From positions 310,001-374,000 of the forward strand of contig JAGTXK010000027.1 in the NCBI GenBank assembly GCA_019096195.1: 64,000 nucleotides of DNA. Reading direction: 5' to 3'. Positions 45,166 to 58,700 of the stretch are shown one piece after another (position 1 is the first letter of the stretch; each line of letters begins with the position of its first letter). The stretch comes from Boletus sp. NGJ. Its lineage: Eukaryota > Basidiomycota > Agaricomycetes > Boletales > Boletaceae. Position numbers and translations under genes: made by a program. The notes below the pieces were generated by a model. The model did no database searches. It was not told the origin of the DNA and saw only the letters and a program-made list of their open reading frames with translations.

Positions 45166-47869
45166 GCCGTGGTGGTTGTCTGTGAAGCTTCAATGGACGA
45201 TGCGAGCGTACGGGACGCGCGTCGAAACTGAGGAATGGTTTAATTAATTAATTAATTATTAATGTTCCTGACTGTGGCTAACCGGATGAACAGAATTGAA
45301 CTAACTTGTTACTCTCGATACAAGGAACTGATCTACGTATATGACGATAGATAAATCCACGCCCAAGAGTCAAGCTTTCAAGACTATAATTGAAGTTGCC
45401 TTGCAAACCTCCGCACGCTCCGGGACAACAATATCGTAGGTATCCGAAAACGTCGGGCCTGTTGTGTATCGTTGCCTTGGTTCAACCTCGTCTCACTTAC
45501 TCCATGCGAAGTATAGCCTTGCGCCCTTTATGGTATTTGCATGGAAAATGTTGTACAGGCCTCAATATTATATTGTTTCTCCCTTCCCAGGTATACATCA
45601 AAACCAGAAACATGTCCAAGTACTGCGGGGATTCTTCTCCGACCCCTCGTCGGTTTTGTACTGATACCACAGACGTGGAACCGAAGCTCTGTGGCAGACC
45701 CTTGACTAGTCGACTCGGCATCGCGATAGCTGTTGCAACTGCCAATCAAGTGCTGGCGTCGAAGGGGCCTTGTTGATGGAATCCGAAAACATTGAACTCC
45801 ACGTCACGGAATCACGGAAGTCTTCCTCTCAAGCCGGAAGCTGTCGAGGAAATTTCTTCATCTGTAGGTTGATAGATACCGGGAGCCCCTGTGACAAGAC
45901 TAGCTGATATCGGGTGGCACGTCATTTCGTGGACGCCACTCGGTGTACTCTTGCCTGTCATCTCTGCCCACGTTTGTGCGTCACTCAGAATGACCTGAAT
46001 CCGTAGATTCATAATACATGAATTAGGATCTCCTGTAATGACGCAGCGAAAGCGACTCTCCCTATATCGCCAGGGAACCTAACTTATGAAGCGTAGATAT
46101 ACCAGAGTAGTTATCGCGTAACTAGGAGCTGACAGTGGGAGGCCCACACAGCTGCTGAGTCGTTAGCTCAAACAAGTTGTGCGCTGGAGAGAAGAAGGCA
46201 CGCTTCGACAAGCTAGGGCTCACTGAAACAGGAAATAACGTGGGTGGCTTTACTGTAAAAGTCTGAGCTTCGTGTAGCAGATGGGGCACTCATGCATGCC
46301 CTTAATGAGAAAAACCCAGGCTCACTAAACTCGGTACAAAAATTATACTTCACTTAATATAAGTCTATTCGTTGGTTTAGGATTCAGAGCTCACGGTAAA
46401 TCATCATATATCAAGTACATACGCTACTCGCGGTGTGGCGTTCCCTTCTACCTTCCGCGTCGATCCTGCACACGTTGTACCGTCGCTATGTTTTACCCTG
46501 TTTGCGTGGGGGAAGACACTGGGTTAGCAGATACAGGACATGTCGACCACGTACCTCACCCGAGTGCTTCCAGCGCGCTATCGCCACGGAACGGGGCAGT
46601 CGAGATCCCCGCTCCACGATTTCCCTCACAACTACCTATGTTTATTCCCGGAATTGTAGACCCAAAACACCGTCCGCGGGTGTGATCTGATTTCTGACAG
46701 TTCCAAAGTGACTCTGTATTTTGGTCACTTCTGGTGGTATGCGAGGTTCGGCTTTACGATATGTCTGGGAATGGCAATAAGCTACGTCAGCTCCTCACTT
46801 CTCCATAGGCTATGAGGGACCAAACATGTTTTTCATCTCACTTGGGTCGATAAGGCGATCGTAAGCCCATCACAACTAAACCAAGTTAAAACTTTGAACG
46901 GACAGCTTTGAATGGCACTAGGTACGCACGATCGCTTGAACCGAGTCCATGATGAAGGGAGTTTTCATTTCCGTGTAGTGTGTCTGCTGTGGGTGTTATT
47001 TTTTGACACGTAAGACTGACAAGGGAGCGTGAAAAAAAGGCAACCTCGCGTCACTTGGACTCTCGTTCTCAACCAGGAACGTGAATTTTCGAGTGGTCGA
47101 TGCCCATGGAGGAGCTTCCAAAGTCGCGCGTGAGCCTGATCCGCCTCATATCGTTAGCGTAATCCATAAATCCCATTTCGTTGGCGGCGGTCAACGTGGG
47201 AGACCAAGTCTCGGTTCAGTTCGGAAACATGGGAATTACTTGTTCTTTCTTCAACCATAGCATTTGCCAACTTCGCCCGTCCAACCGTTCCGCCGGATTT
47301 TTCATGACTTGGTTACTTTTCACACCTTGGGAACATCTCGGAAAATCCCCTCGACCCCAATTCAGGAGCTCCACTCGTTAGTTGCGGTGCGATTCATCCA
47401 GCGGATCGCAATTGTATCCGTCAAGTGACGAGTTTTCTGATTCTCACCTGGCGGGTTCGCAGACGACCGTCAAGTCAAGGTCGTAATGGAGACTCCTTTT
47501 ATCGACGTGAAGCACCGTGTCGAGTTGGCCAGGGGCTCGACATCCTTTGAGCGATGTGTCAGTATTGGCATTTAATTCGCACTCAGTCGGCTGACTGACC
47601 CTTGGATCGGTTCGACCAATATTTGTGCAGGGACTCCTTTCGCACCTGGATCGATTCGGATCTGGCACGGGAAGGCCAACGCGACTTCCGCATCAAGAAG
47701 CTTGGTGGAAGCTCGCACCCTGCTACTCACGATAATTCGCCTTAATTTTAGCCAAGCGGCTCATTCCAGGTCATTTTTCGTTTCGTCTTCTTCCGCTTTG
47801 GTTTTTGGATAAATATCAGCACATCCCTTTTGCTTCATCTCGATATCCATTCCTTCCCATTAGACCGCC
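45166..47869. other. 2.7-kb intergenic region
   Basis: This lies between the divergent starts of the proteasome subunit (minus) and the thioesterase (plus), so both promoters are here. A TTAA tandem run lies at about 45239-45262. No frame shows family motifs. It is longer than the other gaps in this dense block, so an unrecognised non-coding transcript is possible. Confidence 0.5.
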
Positions 47870-48711
47870 ATGTCTTCCAGGACCTCTGTCTACGCCAGCG
47901 CTGCTTCTCATGCTTACGAGCCATATACCCGCACCCCTTCTTCATCTACCACGTCCGTCATCTATGATGGAACCTCAAAACCTGCACGGAAAGCATGGGT
48001 CGACCCCGCTTCGCTCTCCAACCGCGGGGACGCATCACAAATTCAGGGCAATGTCTCAGCTCATGTCAAGCAGCTCATCCTGAACACCTTCATTGCCTAC
48101 GGTGCTGGCGACGAACAGTGTTTTGGCCACCACGTCGCCAAAGCTGTCAAGTTCGTCGACGTCAGCGCCTATGACAGTAAAGAAAAGCAGGGCCGAATGG
48201 AGGCCATTACGACTGCGGAGGTGGTCGTTGACAAAAGTAAGTGTTTACGTATTCACACGACAAAGAGCGTCGTCTAACAGTGATCCTCCCAGGTATGCTC
48301 AATGGGGCAGGGATGCTGCATGGCGGATGCCTCGCATTCTTGATCGACAACTGCTGTAGTACACCGCTTGTCGCCCTGGGCTTGATCCAAAATATCAATG
48401 GTGTCGGCGTCACTCAAGCCATGAATGTCCTCTTTCACTCCCCCGCTCCAGCGTGAGTCCTTCGTTCTCTCTTGGTGAAACGTGCTTAGCTAACGTCGGT
48501 TGATACAGAGGGTCATGTCTCCGAATCATCAGTACATCTATCGCCATGGGCACTCGCATTATGAGTGCTCGATGTGAGGTAAGTGACTTCAAGTCCGCAC
48601 GACGTATTGGAAAGATGCCGATTATGAATCCAGGTTATCAACAAGGACACTGGCAATGTCGTGGCGTCGGCGTATCTCAACAAAATGCAACCGGCAATCT
48701 CAAAACTATAG
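47870..48711 (+). CDS. Hotdog-fold acyl-CoA thioesterase (PaaI/ACOT13 type)
   Basis: Likely cleaves acyl-CoA thioesters. The ATG at 47870 starts MSSRTSVYASAASHAYEPYT, a Ser/Tyr-rich leader of about 50 residues. The fold follows: QIQGNVSAHVKQLILNTFIA, GRMEAITTAEVVVDK, then after an intron SMLNGAGMLHGGCLAFLIDN with the HGG(C)xAxLxD active-site helix typical of PaaI proteins, then NGVGVTQAMNVLFHSPAPA. Two further exons give GSCLRIISTSIAMGTRIMSA, then RCE and VINKDTGNVVASAYLNKMQP, ending ISKL with TAG at 48711. Donors at GTAAGT, GTGAGT and GTAAGT all sit in phase. The leader may be a targeting sequence but is not strongly basic. Confidence 0.85.
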
Positions 48712-50819
48712 ATATCATGCTGTGCATGGCTTACTCCTCTCACGTACACCCGGAAACGACACTCATTGTATCGAAAGCGCTTCCCTGTAATCCTCACTTA
48801 TACCCTACACAATCTGTATTATGCATACATAGTTCTGGTCGTGCAATGATACCTTTCTACTTGCTTGGAATATTTGCCATGTACTCACACGAGATTGAAT
48901 GGCTACTTGGATGTTGATGACCCTTTGCGTCCAGCCAGAAACGATTGGCTGTTTGACCAGCAAGTTTCGATCCCCCGGTCTGTCCGAGTCACATTCAAAA
49001 TCTCGCTCTTCATGATCGCAAGCGAAAAAATCAGGCATGTAAGCTCCCCTGACAGGTCGTACGTGTACGCGCGATGAGACCCCCTGGAAAGCCGCTGATC
49101 ATTGATCAACCAGGGCTCCACGGTTCAGTGTGGTAACGAAACGCGTTCACTAGCGCGTCCGATTCTAGAAAAGCGAAACGTCCCGGCGGCCCTTGATCAC
49201 ACGGGATCTGGAGATGGGCGAGAGTAGAATCGCCGTACAAAGTGACCATTCGGGAACACAGGGAAGGGGTGGTTGAAACGCGGCGGGGAATCGCGCACGC
49301 GGAAAAACTTGGTTGCACGCGTGCCCTGAAATCCTCCGCGGCAAAGAGGGAAAAGTCAAAAATGACAAGAAAAGAAGGACGAGAAGGAAAAAAAAAAGAA
49401 ATTGCACCTGGTCTCGGTCCCAAGCGTGATGCGCGCCTAGTACGGGCAAGTCCTTGTGCCGTCACCGTTCCCGGTTCCCGGGCCCGCATCACCTTGAACG
49501 ATAAACCAGGGAGTTGTGCATGTGAACGCTCGCGGGGGCTTTTGCTTCCCTACGGTGAGCGTGCTAAATCCACCAGGTTTCTCAAAAAAAGAAATCGCAC
49601 TAAAAATATGCGCTCGGCAGCTGAATGGACACAACATGAAGATGAGAACATCGGTCCAAGCCCTGGCAAGATCTCACTCTACCTGTGGCTGCATTGATGA
49701 TGGGCCGATCAAATGTACGCTGCCCCTGGTGCTATCCCTTGATTTGCGTTCATAATGGTTTCTCGTAAGATAGGACTTTGAACGACCGCCGTTATGAAAT
49801 GAAAAGCCTCGTCGTCGTTCGCAGGAGTCTCACCATGGTAAAACCACGCGAGCTTGTTCCGAAGACCTGAGCGGCGACCGCCAGTGACACATGGAGACGA
49901 CAACGAAAGAAGACGCGGTGACGTGCAGAAATTGCAATTGAGCATCGAAAAGACCACCAAGACGCCCGCCGCCGACACACACACACACACACACACGGAG
50001 GGAGAGCCGTTTCAGAACGTGTCGCAGACTGGAACACGCGGTCATGACACCGGTTCTCAGGCCCTACACGGGCCGTTGTTTTTTTCCAACTTTACGATGC
50101 TGACCGAATACGTATTACGCTCACCGCAGTCAAACTGCGCCGGGAGCAATCTTTGGTGATACAACTGTATCATATCCTTTGAGGAATGGCTCGACGGGAT
50201 ATGATCTCGCCAAGACTGCGTGGTGTCGACGATTCGAACACGATCTAGTAGTGCTGCGGCACATTCGTCTGATCGCACACTAGGATGTAGTTCGTTGACA
50301 ATTCCCATCCGTTGAAGGAGACCTCCCACGACTCAGAGGACGCTGTCTAATATTACCCAATGCCAAAATCTCAGGTGACGTCCGTCCGCGATTATCCGCC
50401 CGCTGATGAACGGTTCGCGGTTACATTAAAGACGTGCGTGGGGGGACAAAGTACTATTGTAGGTTGGTCCTCGAGGTTGACGGCTATTCGCTTGGCACCG
50501 TGTTCAATCCCACCAAGTCATCGGGAGACGTGAGATTTAGGTCACCCAGACGAGACGGTACTACAAAGTCCAGTCCCTGACTTTACAATTTCAGAATTCC
50601 ATCGTTTTGTATTGGGCCGCACTGCATCGCCCCCTTTCCACCGCGGCTCCAAATCACCGCCTCGACACCGAATTATCGCTCTGTTGCATGCTCCACCTCG
50701 GTTTTATATTGGCACGTGTAAAGTAAAGGATGTGTTCCTTCCAATTGGTTCAAGTATAATATGGGTCATGAACCGTTTCGAGGCACGTCGTCATGTGTGT
50801 ATATTCTTCGTCCGTCCTT
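48712..50819. other. 2.1-kb intergenic region
   Basis: Follows the thioesterase gene and ends at the MATE-derived fragment. There are A-rich patches at 49376-49400 and an AC dinucleotide run at 49975-49996. Open frames are anonymous and overlap on both strands, so no gene is called. Confidence 0.5.
49975..49996. repeat. AC dinucleotide microsatellite, 11 units
   Basis: An uninterrupted run of eleven AC units between GCCG and GGAGGG. It may vary in length between strains. Confidence 0.95.
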
Positions 50820-52110
50820 CTCTGTTGACAGGTCTTGTCGATCGCCAGGCAGGGATACATGTCGAGTAATGCAGCACACGCCATCGCGATGTTGAAACTC
50901 TATCACAGTCCGAAGAGAATTCTTGCTTGAAGTGAATCAAAAGCCAATAGGCCCAGGCAATAGTATACACTCTCGAGAGTCTCCAGTTGACCAGCCAGAG
51001 TATCTAACACTGATCTAACTTGCCTGAAATCGATCATTGCACCCAAGGTCTACGTTTAATTAGTCATTGCCGATAACTGGGTAATATTCACTTGTTTTCC
51101 TGGCACGCGTAATATCCCAGAGGAGACCGCTGCGCAGTCGCCATACACTTGTATGAACACACCTAGGAATCTAAGAGGCAAAACAGAAGCATAAGAAGGG
51201 AAACGCATCCTATTACATAGTCAGCTTTAGCCCGGATCATGCACAGTCTGCATTCCCGGATCACCGTTAAACATGTCTCCCGAAAATCCATAAAAAAAGT
51301 CCGCTTTACATAAAACAACCGCAAAACGAGGGAAGGGCATGTAAACCTTGAAAGAAACGCGAGCGTAGTGGAAAGTGGCAAGCTGGCAGCGTTCGCGGAC
51401 ACACTCGCGCGCTTCGCATTCTTCTCCCCGAGGAGATGAACGGAAGTGGCGATTCCCAGTGCCTGCATAATCCGCTTGAAAGCTACAAGAGGTTGTGATA
51501 AGAAGAACGGACTGCGTTGCCAACGGAACAGGTCCGAGGCTGGAGGCCTTGAATCACAGATTCGCGCGCTGTCGAAATCTAAGCACTCACAAGCTATGAC
51601 TCGGATGGTTTCCTGAGAGTCCGCTAGACAGTGCGAAGTAGAAACGTTACGTATGTCCTACAACTTGCTCCGAGGACCATCGTCACTTCCGCCGCGAATT
51701 GAGCCAGGTTTAGAGCTAAGCGGATTGATGGTATGACACACGCACGCACCGACGCTAGTACCCACGCTGCTCCTCGCTAGCAAACCTAAAGAAGTGAACA
51801 TATAACGATCCCGTCGAAATGGGATACCAGGCGTTCTTTCCACAAAGCGAACGCCGTAAACGATGGATGCGATAGAAATTAGATTGAGGCTAGTACGAGA
51901 TATAAGTTGCAATCGGAACTCCAATAAAACTGAGGCGAACGAACTCAGGTTGGGCCCATACTACTAGTACTAGAGGTTTACGTTCGGAGGTCCTATCATA
52001 CAACCACAGGCTGGCAAGTCGCTCACCAAGCATAAATCAAGAGAACGTTGACGGGTGCGACAAAGACATTGATATTGCCAGCTCGTCCGAACATCACCCC
52101 AGATGGTCAT
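50820..52110 (-). pseudogene. Truncated, decayed copy of the MATE transporter gene
   Basis: Partial copy of the gene at 61372-63860, same orientation. The word TTGTCGATCGCCAGGCAG (near 50832) matches TTGTCGACCGCCAAGCGC at 61422, and CCAGGCAATAGTAT (near 50953) matches CTAGGCAATAGTAT near 61592. The peptide NLISIASIVYGVRFVERTP (near 51830) matches the intact gene's NLISVASVIYGVFFVEHTA. GAGAACGTTGACGGGTGCGACAAAG near 52040 corresponds to the intact gene around 62760. The N-terminal third (first membrane helices and leader) is absent. The reading frame is interrupted and could not give a transporter. The right end abuts the MRE11 copy near 52165. Confidence 0.8.
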
Positions 52111-52164
52111 GGTGTACGCTGATATTCTACGCTGATAGTCACTACCGATGCCGGCACACGTACT

Positions 52165-54690
52165 CTCGTGGCCAAGATTCTATCGACACGTTCAAGGAGA
52201 TCCTGCAATCGGCCGTCAACTTGCACGGTGACGTGAGTTCAGCTTCCCTTGGGCGCTTGTCTTCGCTGTTCCGCCGAGTAGCTACGTGTGCGAAACCATT
52301 CAATTGAGAACCTCCGTGACGATCATTTTTGGCGAGAGCGCTGACAGGGATTGACTAGTAGGTTGACTTCATTCTCCTTGTTGGCGACCTGTTTCATGAG
52401 AACGGACCATTCCAGATTGCCTCTATCAGGTAATCGCTCTCCTACGCGAGTACACGCTGAACGACAAACCGGCTCAACTCGAACTCATGAGCGATCCAAA
52501 TGAGGGAAAGGCGGAAAGATACAAGTACGCCACACAACCAATCCTTATATTACTGTCTGGCGTTGATGCATGCCTAGTTTCCCAGCAATAAACTACGAGG
52601 ACCCTAATTTGAACGTTGGGATCCCTGTGTTCTCAATCCACGGCAACCACGATGACCCACAAGGTGCCGGCCCGGTAAGTATCACGCCGGGTGATACTCC
52701 ATGCTGTTGACCGCGCTTTCTAGGAGGGCGCTCTGTGTGCCCTTGAGATCCGCTCTGTGTCTGGTCTTTGAATTGCATGGGAAAGTATCTTCCCGTCTCA
52801 AACGCTGACGCGCAGAAGACCGGATTGCAATCAGACCGGTTATCCTCCGTCAGGGCAGCACTCTCCTTGACTTATATGGCGTGGGCAACGGTAAGGACTA
52901 ACGGATAGATTTCGAGCTTCAGAGCAGCCGAGTGCGCATGTACGTGCCTCGAAACGCGAATGAATGGTTCAATGTATTGCTCCTTCACCATAATTGGTAC
53001 GACGAGCGTTAACATTGAACTTTGTTGTAAACTCCACTCATAAACGTCAATTACCTCCGCACGGCAGTGTGCGACATGGTCCGAGTCGGTCCCTGAAGGC
53101 ATGTTCCATGACAGCGTGGATCTCGTCGTGTGGCGTCACGAGCACGACTGTCGGATCGTACCCGAGTCTGTTGCTGGGAAAAACTATTTTATCACACAAC
53201 CTGGATCGTCGGTCGCCACTTCCCTCGCTGATGGCGAATCAATTGAAAAGTGAGTACGGTGCACCATGTGGTGATGGCGCTCAGACTCCAGGCTGCGTAT
53301 TATTCTCTTGCAGACACGCTCAAGTCACATTAGTTGGTATTCACGGAAAAGAGTTCAAGTTGAAGCTAATACCTCTGCGAAAGGTCCGGCCGCTTGTACT
53401 GGACGACCTTGTTCTCAGCGAGACCTCCGAGGAGGAGGGGTTTAATGTCAATGATCAGATCGCTGTCTCCAAATTTTCTGAAACCTCGAGTGAACCAATT
53501 GCGCTTTGATCAAAGACAATTATTCTGACCGAAAGCAAATACAATAGGTGAACGCGCTGATTGAACAGGCTAATCGACTATGGGACGACCGAAACAAGAG
53601 GGTGGAGAGGAGGAGCTACCGCGCATGTTACCACTCGTTCGATTAAGGTACTTTCAAACGCTTTCCTCAGCGTGGTCATTGTCGAACGCACATTTTCTCT
53701 AGGTGGTGACGACGGGCGTCAGTGAAATGTCCAACCTCATCCATTCCGGGTCGCAAACCCACGCGATGTCCTTGTCTTCCACCGCGCCAAGGACACAACA
53801 TGGTTTGTTACAGTTACGATCGACCGAACCTAGCTCAGTATCGACGATCCGGAACTCCCTATCTCTGAAAAGTTATCCAAAGTCCGGGTGCATACGCTCT
53901 TCAAAGAGTGCTTGGCAAGGCTGGTATGTTGAATGCGATACAAAATATCTTTCAAAAGGATGATTCGCATGCGATATCAAACTGGGCCGTCGCTTATTCG
54001 TCTTAGAATTGTTTCGGTCACGTGTCGACTACGTTGAGAACGCTCATGAAAGTTGGACAAGGTGGATCTACATTGTCCCTCACATCTCTCCAATACTAAC
54101 TACACCGTCCAGTCGTCAGGGTAAAGGCAAAGCCCGAGGGGAAGACTGATGATGGACATTGATGCGGTCGCATCGGATTATGAAGTAGCCACGGCTTCGA
54201 CTCGGAAGAAGATGACCGCCGCAACGAAAGCACCTGGAAGGAAGGCGCCGGCGAAAGGAAGGGGGAGGAAGGTTGTTGCGAGCGAATCGGGAGAAGTCAT
54301 AGACCTTGACGATGATGAGGATTCGGAGAATTCGCGCCTGCCAATGCCGACGAAGAAGACGAGCAGGGCTGCGGTGTTGAGGTTATCCGCGTTACTTCTC
54401 GTTTTGGAGACACTCGACTGATATGGGCCCCAACCAATCGACTGCAAAGAAGCCAGCAGCGAAGAAGGCAACGACCTCGAGGGGAAAAAGTTCGTCACAA
54501 GTTGAACAAGCAATGTTGTCGTTCGCACCTTCTGGGCAAAGCTCGACCAGAGCGGCTGCGACGCGTGCAAGGGGCAAGTTGGCGAGTACGGTGCGTGACT
54601 GTCCGGGATTTTATCTGGGAATGATGCACAGATATCTAACCCCTCGATCGCAGGTGGACAGCGATGAGTGTAGACACACGTTTGTGCTTA
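52165..54690 (+). pseudogene. 5'-truncated, decayed copy of MRE11
   Basis: Duplicate of the MRE11 gene at 39502-42436 in direct orientation. Similarity begins at CGTGGCCAAGATTCTATC, which is 39690 in the parent, so the start codon, first exon and DNHIGY motif are missing. Recognisable pieces follow in order: the GDLFHEN region (now GDLFHENGPF), [16 protein letters not shown] and [20 protein letters not shown]. Then come the [16 protein letters not shown] region and the Lys-rich tail ([25 protein letters not shown]). Many small indels and lost splice sites interrupt the copy; for example, the acceptor CCCCAG before the last repeat is CCCCAA here, and the terminal GAG-TAG has become GAG-TGT. 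It cannot encode a nuclease. Its tail keeps the reading frame that is shifted in the parent. Confidence 0.88.
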
Positions 54691-55005
54691 TCTATAATGC
54701 TCAGTCGAAGCTGTTGGGATTATGTATCCATTTACCTTTGACTGATGTGAGTGTGCCATAGACATCACACTGCCGCTCCAACCGGGTAAATCATAACTTC
54801 TAGACAAGCGCTCTGAGCTCCGCTGTCAGACTCGGGGGATGCCTGAGCGCCTCGATGAATGCTTACAGCTAGCACCGTTCATGGTCTTGTGAGTGGGACA
54901 TGATGTGCGTGCAGTGTCTTCACTTCACTTGGCTCATTTCCGCTTCTAGCTTCTCACAAGAGAACATCCTCAAGTTCCCGACTTTCCTCCGATCATGCCT
55001 CAGCT
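54691..55005. repeat. Right end of the MRE11 segmental duplication
   Basis: Corresponds to pieces of 42437-43190 beyond the MRE11 stop. The shared words ATGATGTGCGT (54899), CTTCACTTCACTTGGC (54917) and CGACTTTCCTCCGATCATGCCT (54980) occur in the same order upstream of the F-box gene. The F-box coding sequence itself was not duplicated; similarity fades at about 55005. Relative to the parent, several hundred bases are missing. Confidence 0.7.
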
Positions 55006-55764
55006 GTCCTTTTCTCGACACGACTCGCGCGTCCCCTTTTCCGTGCTCTCGCCAAACGAGAGAGGTTATCGTCACCGGCGTTAGAGACAAGCACCTTGAT
55101 TTTGAGCAGATTTGGGATTCGAGGGACGTCAAACGGAAGGAAAAGACGGTGGATATGAGATGGATTTGAGGGGTTCGGTATGCTGGATAGGTGAGTAACA
55201 TTTTCGGTCTCATCACAACGTATACCTTGGCCCTCATCCGGCTGGCTGGCAAGGTTGCCTAGCTCGTCAAATGTTCTTTCTTGTTGTTCGAGTTGGCTAT
55301 ACTCTAGTGTATTGTGTTCACAGAAAGCGGACGACCTCGTAGTGTCACTCATCAAACAAGATCTCCTTTTCAACGGAACTAAGCTTACTATTGGTCATTG
55401 TCCTGAACACCGCAGTAACCTGTGGGACACGATTCGTCCGAACACTCCCAGTGCCCCCGAACGATGACGGTACGTTATCAAAGGGCGGTGTGCTACTTCA
55501 TGAGAGGGTCCGTCACCGATGCTAGGTATACTGGAGACTTGCATGTCATATCAACAAGGAATCTTTTATTGATACACCTGTCTAACATTCGTCCTCCAAG
55601 GGAAGAATGTTAGATAACAATAGAAATTATTCATTCGCAGAAAGAGATTCAACTGAGTATCGTCAAGAGGTCACATGCTTTCTGCAGGTGTGGATAGTCA
55701 AGTACGTATCTTTTCTCTGAGAATCTAACGTACTATGTACTGATTTCATTGACAGCTAGAAACA
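55006..55764. other. Intergenic stretch next to NLR-like copy 2
   Basis: About 760 bases between the end of the duplicated segment and the stop of NLR-like copy 2. A frame ending near 55168 (RDKHLDFEQIWDSRDVKRKE) looks protein-like but is isolated. Nothing else is seen. Confidence 0.45.
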
Positions 55765-58700
55765 CTAACGGTATGCATGAGAATTCCGGACCAAGCGCAG
55801 GAAATTCGCCTCGAAAAAGTGTCCCTTCTCCTTTGCAAGATCAAGTGGTGTCTGTTCACCCACGTTTCGTGCTGAGGGATCAGCACCGGAGTTGAGCAGA
55901 ACCTCGACAAGCTTCCACGACCCCATTTTACGGTTTGAATCGAGATAGCGGTATCCACCAGTAGTGGAGGCGCACGTTAGTAGGGCGAGATGCAAGGGGG
56001 TATCTCCATTTAACGCAGCAGCATTGACACTCGCTCCTTCACGAATCAGGAAACGGGTCAAAGGCACGTAGTCCCCCGAAGCGCATGGTACTGCAGCTAG
56101 GAGGACATCGAAGGGGAGCGGCACATTTTGCGAAACGAAAAACTTGACAGCGTCAATGTTTCCGTTTCTCGCTGCAGCATGGATGGCTGTTTCACCAGCT
56201 GAATTTCTCAGTGAGGGATCCCAGCCAGCACCGTGGTAGATGAGAATACCAGCAAGCTCCACAGCATCGTTTGGCCGAGGGCGGTCGAGCGCACGATGCA
56301 GTAATTTCATAATGTCATCAATTGCAAGACTGCGAAAATCGAGGCCTTTTCCGAGGAGGAGCCGCATTGTCGTTGCTGTCGAATGGAGCAGGATATCATC
56401 AGGCAGCGGAACACCTCATGAAAGGAGATACTCCAAGACGGTACAGAATCCATGCATCGCCGCGTTATGCAGTGGTGTCTTCCCCGCTAAATTCCGAGCG
56501 CGAGGTTCGCATCCAGCATCAATCAGGGTTTTAACACACTCCAGACAATCATCTTCTACACCAGAGTTTAGGACCACGAGATGTAGTGGAGTATCTCCGT
56601 TCGTCGTGACAACGGAGACACTGGCGCCCCCTTGGATAAGGTGATGAATGACCCGCGCGTCTACAGGGTAACCAGTTGATGCAGCGAGTAGTATATCAGG
56701 AGGGAGTGTTATGTTCAGTGAAAGAAGATACTCGATGACGGAGATGAATCCCCATCGTGCAGCGACATGGAGAGGTGTTTCTTGTAGAGAATTGGGTACA
56801 CACGGCATGCACCCAGCGTGAACCAGATGTTTAGTCAACCCCAAAGCATATTCTTCCGGATATAGCTTCGTGGCAGCGACATGTAGCAAGGTATTCCCAT
56901 TTTTCGCGACAGTGTGTATGTCACCACCTTTATCCAAGAGAAAAGGAATAGTTAAGTGAGGTGTAGGGTGTAACCCTTCAAGCTGAGTGACCATTACGTC
57001 CGAAGGGAGCAATATGCCAAGTGAGAGCAGGTACTCCATGACCGATATGTGTCCCCGCTTTGCTGCGATATGAAATGGCGTTTCACCGGCTAGGTTGCAG
57101 GCACAGGGGTCGCTTCCAGCGCTGACGAGGGTTTCGGTTACTTTCAAACATCCCGATTCCAGGAAACTCATCATGGTGAGGTGAAGTGGAGTATTTCCAT
57201 CGGGGCGAGTGACATTTACACCTGCTCCCTTGCTGATCAGGAATTTGATCACTGGCACTGGGGGCTTCAGGGGAAGATCGATAGCATGAATTTCTAAGAC
57301 AGCGAGGAGGATGTCATGAGACAATGGCAAACATAGTCTTCCGTGCAGATACTGGATGGTTGAAAGATGGCTGTTTTGTGCCGCAAGATCCAAGGGCGTT
57401 TTGCCGTATGTGTTGGGTAAAGAAGGATCACACCCAGCACTGATAAGAATTTTAACACAAGCCAGACACTCTTCCGAGTTGGCCGACCAGGAATCCACAA
57501 TCCGATGAAGCGGAGTGTCCCCATTTGTTGCAATAGCATGTACATCAGCCCCTTTGCCTGTCAGAAGCTCAATCATAGATCGTTTATGCCAGTGTAGCTT
57601 GGATACAGCAAGCAAGATGCTGGGTGGTATTTGTTCATGTAGCGGAAGTAGGTACTTGTCGATAGAAACATATCCACTCCTGACAGCAAGGTGGAGTGGT
57701 GTTTCGCCAGCTAAATTGCATGTAGATGGGTTGCATCCTGCATCAATGAGAACTTGAACATTTTCTGAACAATCATCATCTTCGGGGACTGAGGGGAGGG
57801 CAAGGGCAAGATGGAGGGCAGTATCCTCGGTGGATGAAACCACATGTACATCACTCCCCCTGCTGAGGCAGAGATGTATCATTTCAGCATTGGACGTTGA
57901 ACTGCATGATGCATTGAGGATGATGTCCGGGGGTAACAATATGTTTAGTGAAAGCATATGTTCGACAGTCGAAACATGGCCTGCAGATACAGCGTGGTGA
58001 AGGGACGTCTCGTTGAATCAAGTGGATGGATCGCAGCCAAGCTGAACGAGTCTTCATTCAATTGTAACAACATCTTGTTGGGAAGGGTGGTAATATCATG
58101 AGAGGTCCAATGCACGTAGAAGTAGTCCTTGATCCTGAGTCTCGGCTGCCCATTCTGTGAATTCATCAGTTTGTAGCAGTCTCGACATGATGGGAAGGGG
58201 AGTCCTGCAGTACATTTCCAGTGCAGCGACAAATAATTCGTCAGGCACAGGGCTTCCTTCAGCTAGGAATAGATTGACCATCTCATGGCGACCATGGAAG
58301 ACAGCAACCTCAAGTGGCAAGAATTGACCTGGGCGACAAACTTCCCATCCATGACAATTCAGCCTGACACCTCTTGACAACAGGGTCCTAGCATGTTCAA
58401 TCTTGCCAGAGCACACTGCATATATGAGCAGATTAGTCCCATCCTTCAGCTTCAACTGTCTGGAGCCAAGATATGAACGGAGGAGTGGCTCGGGAGCAAA
58501 AGTAATCAGAATGTACAACATGAAATCATGTTTGAGACTTGGCCATTGACCATGAGATCTCCTGCATAGTTGATCCCACTCTGAGGGGTGCAGTAGTGCA
58601 TTCAAATGGAGAACTTTGACAGTAGCCAGGACCACTCTGTTGCAGGGATTGACATGAGCAAGGTGGAAAAAACCACGAAGTAGCACATATTCATCAAGCA

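Noticed and set aside
54993-55373. Minus-strand frame of 126 codons next to the duplicated segment
   Set aside because: Begins inside unassigned sequence and has no motif; the opposite strand is equally open.
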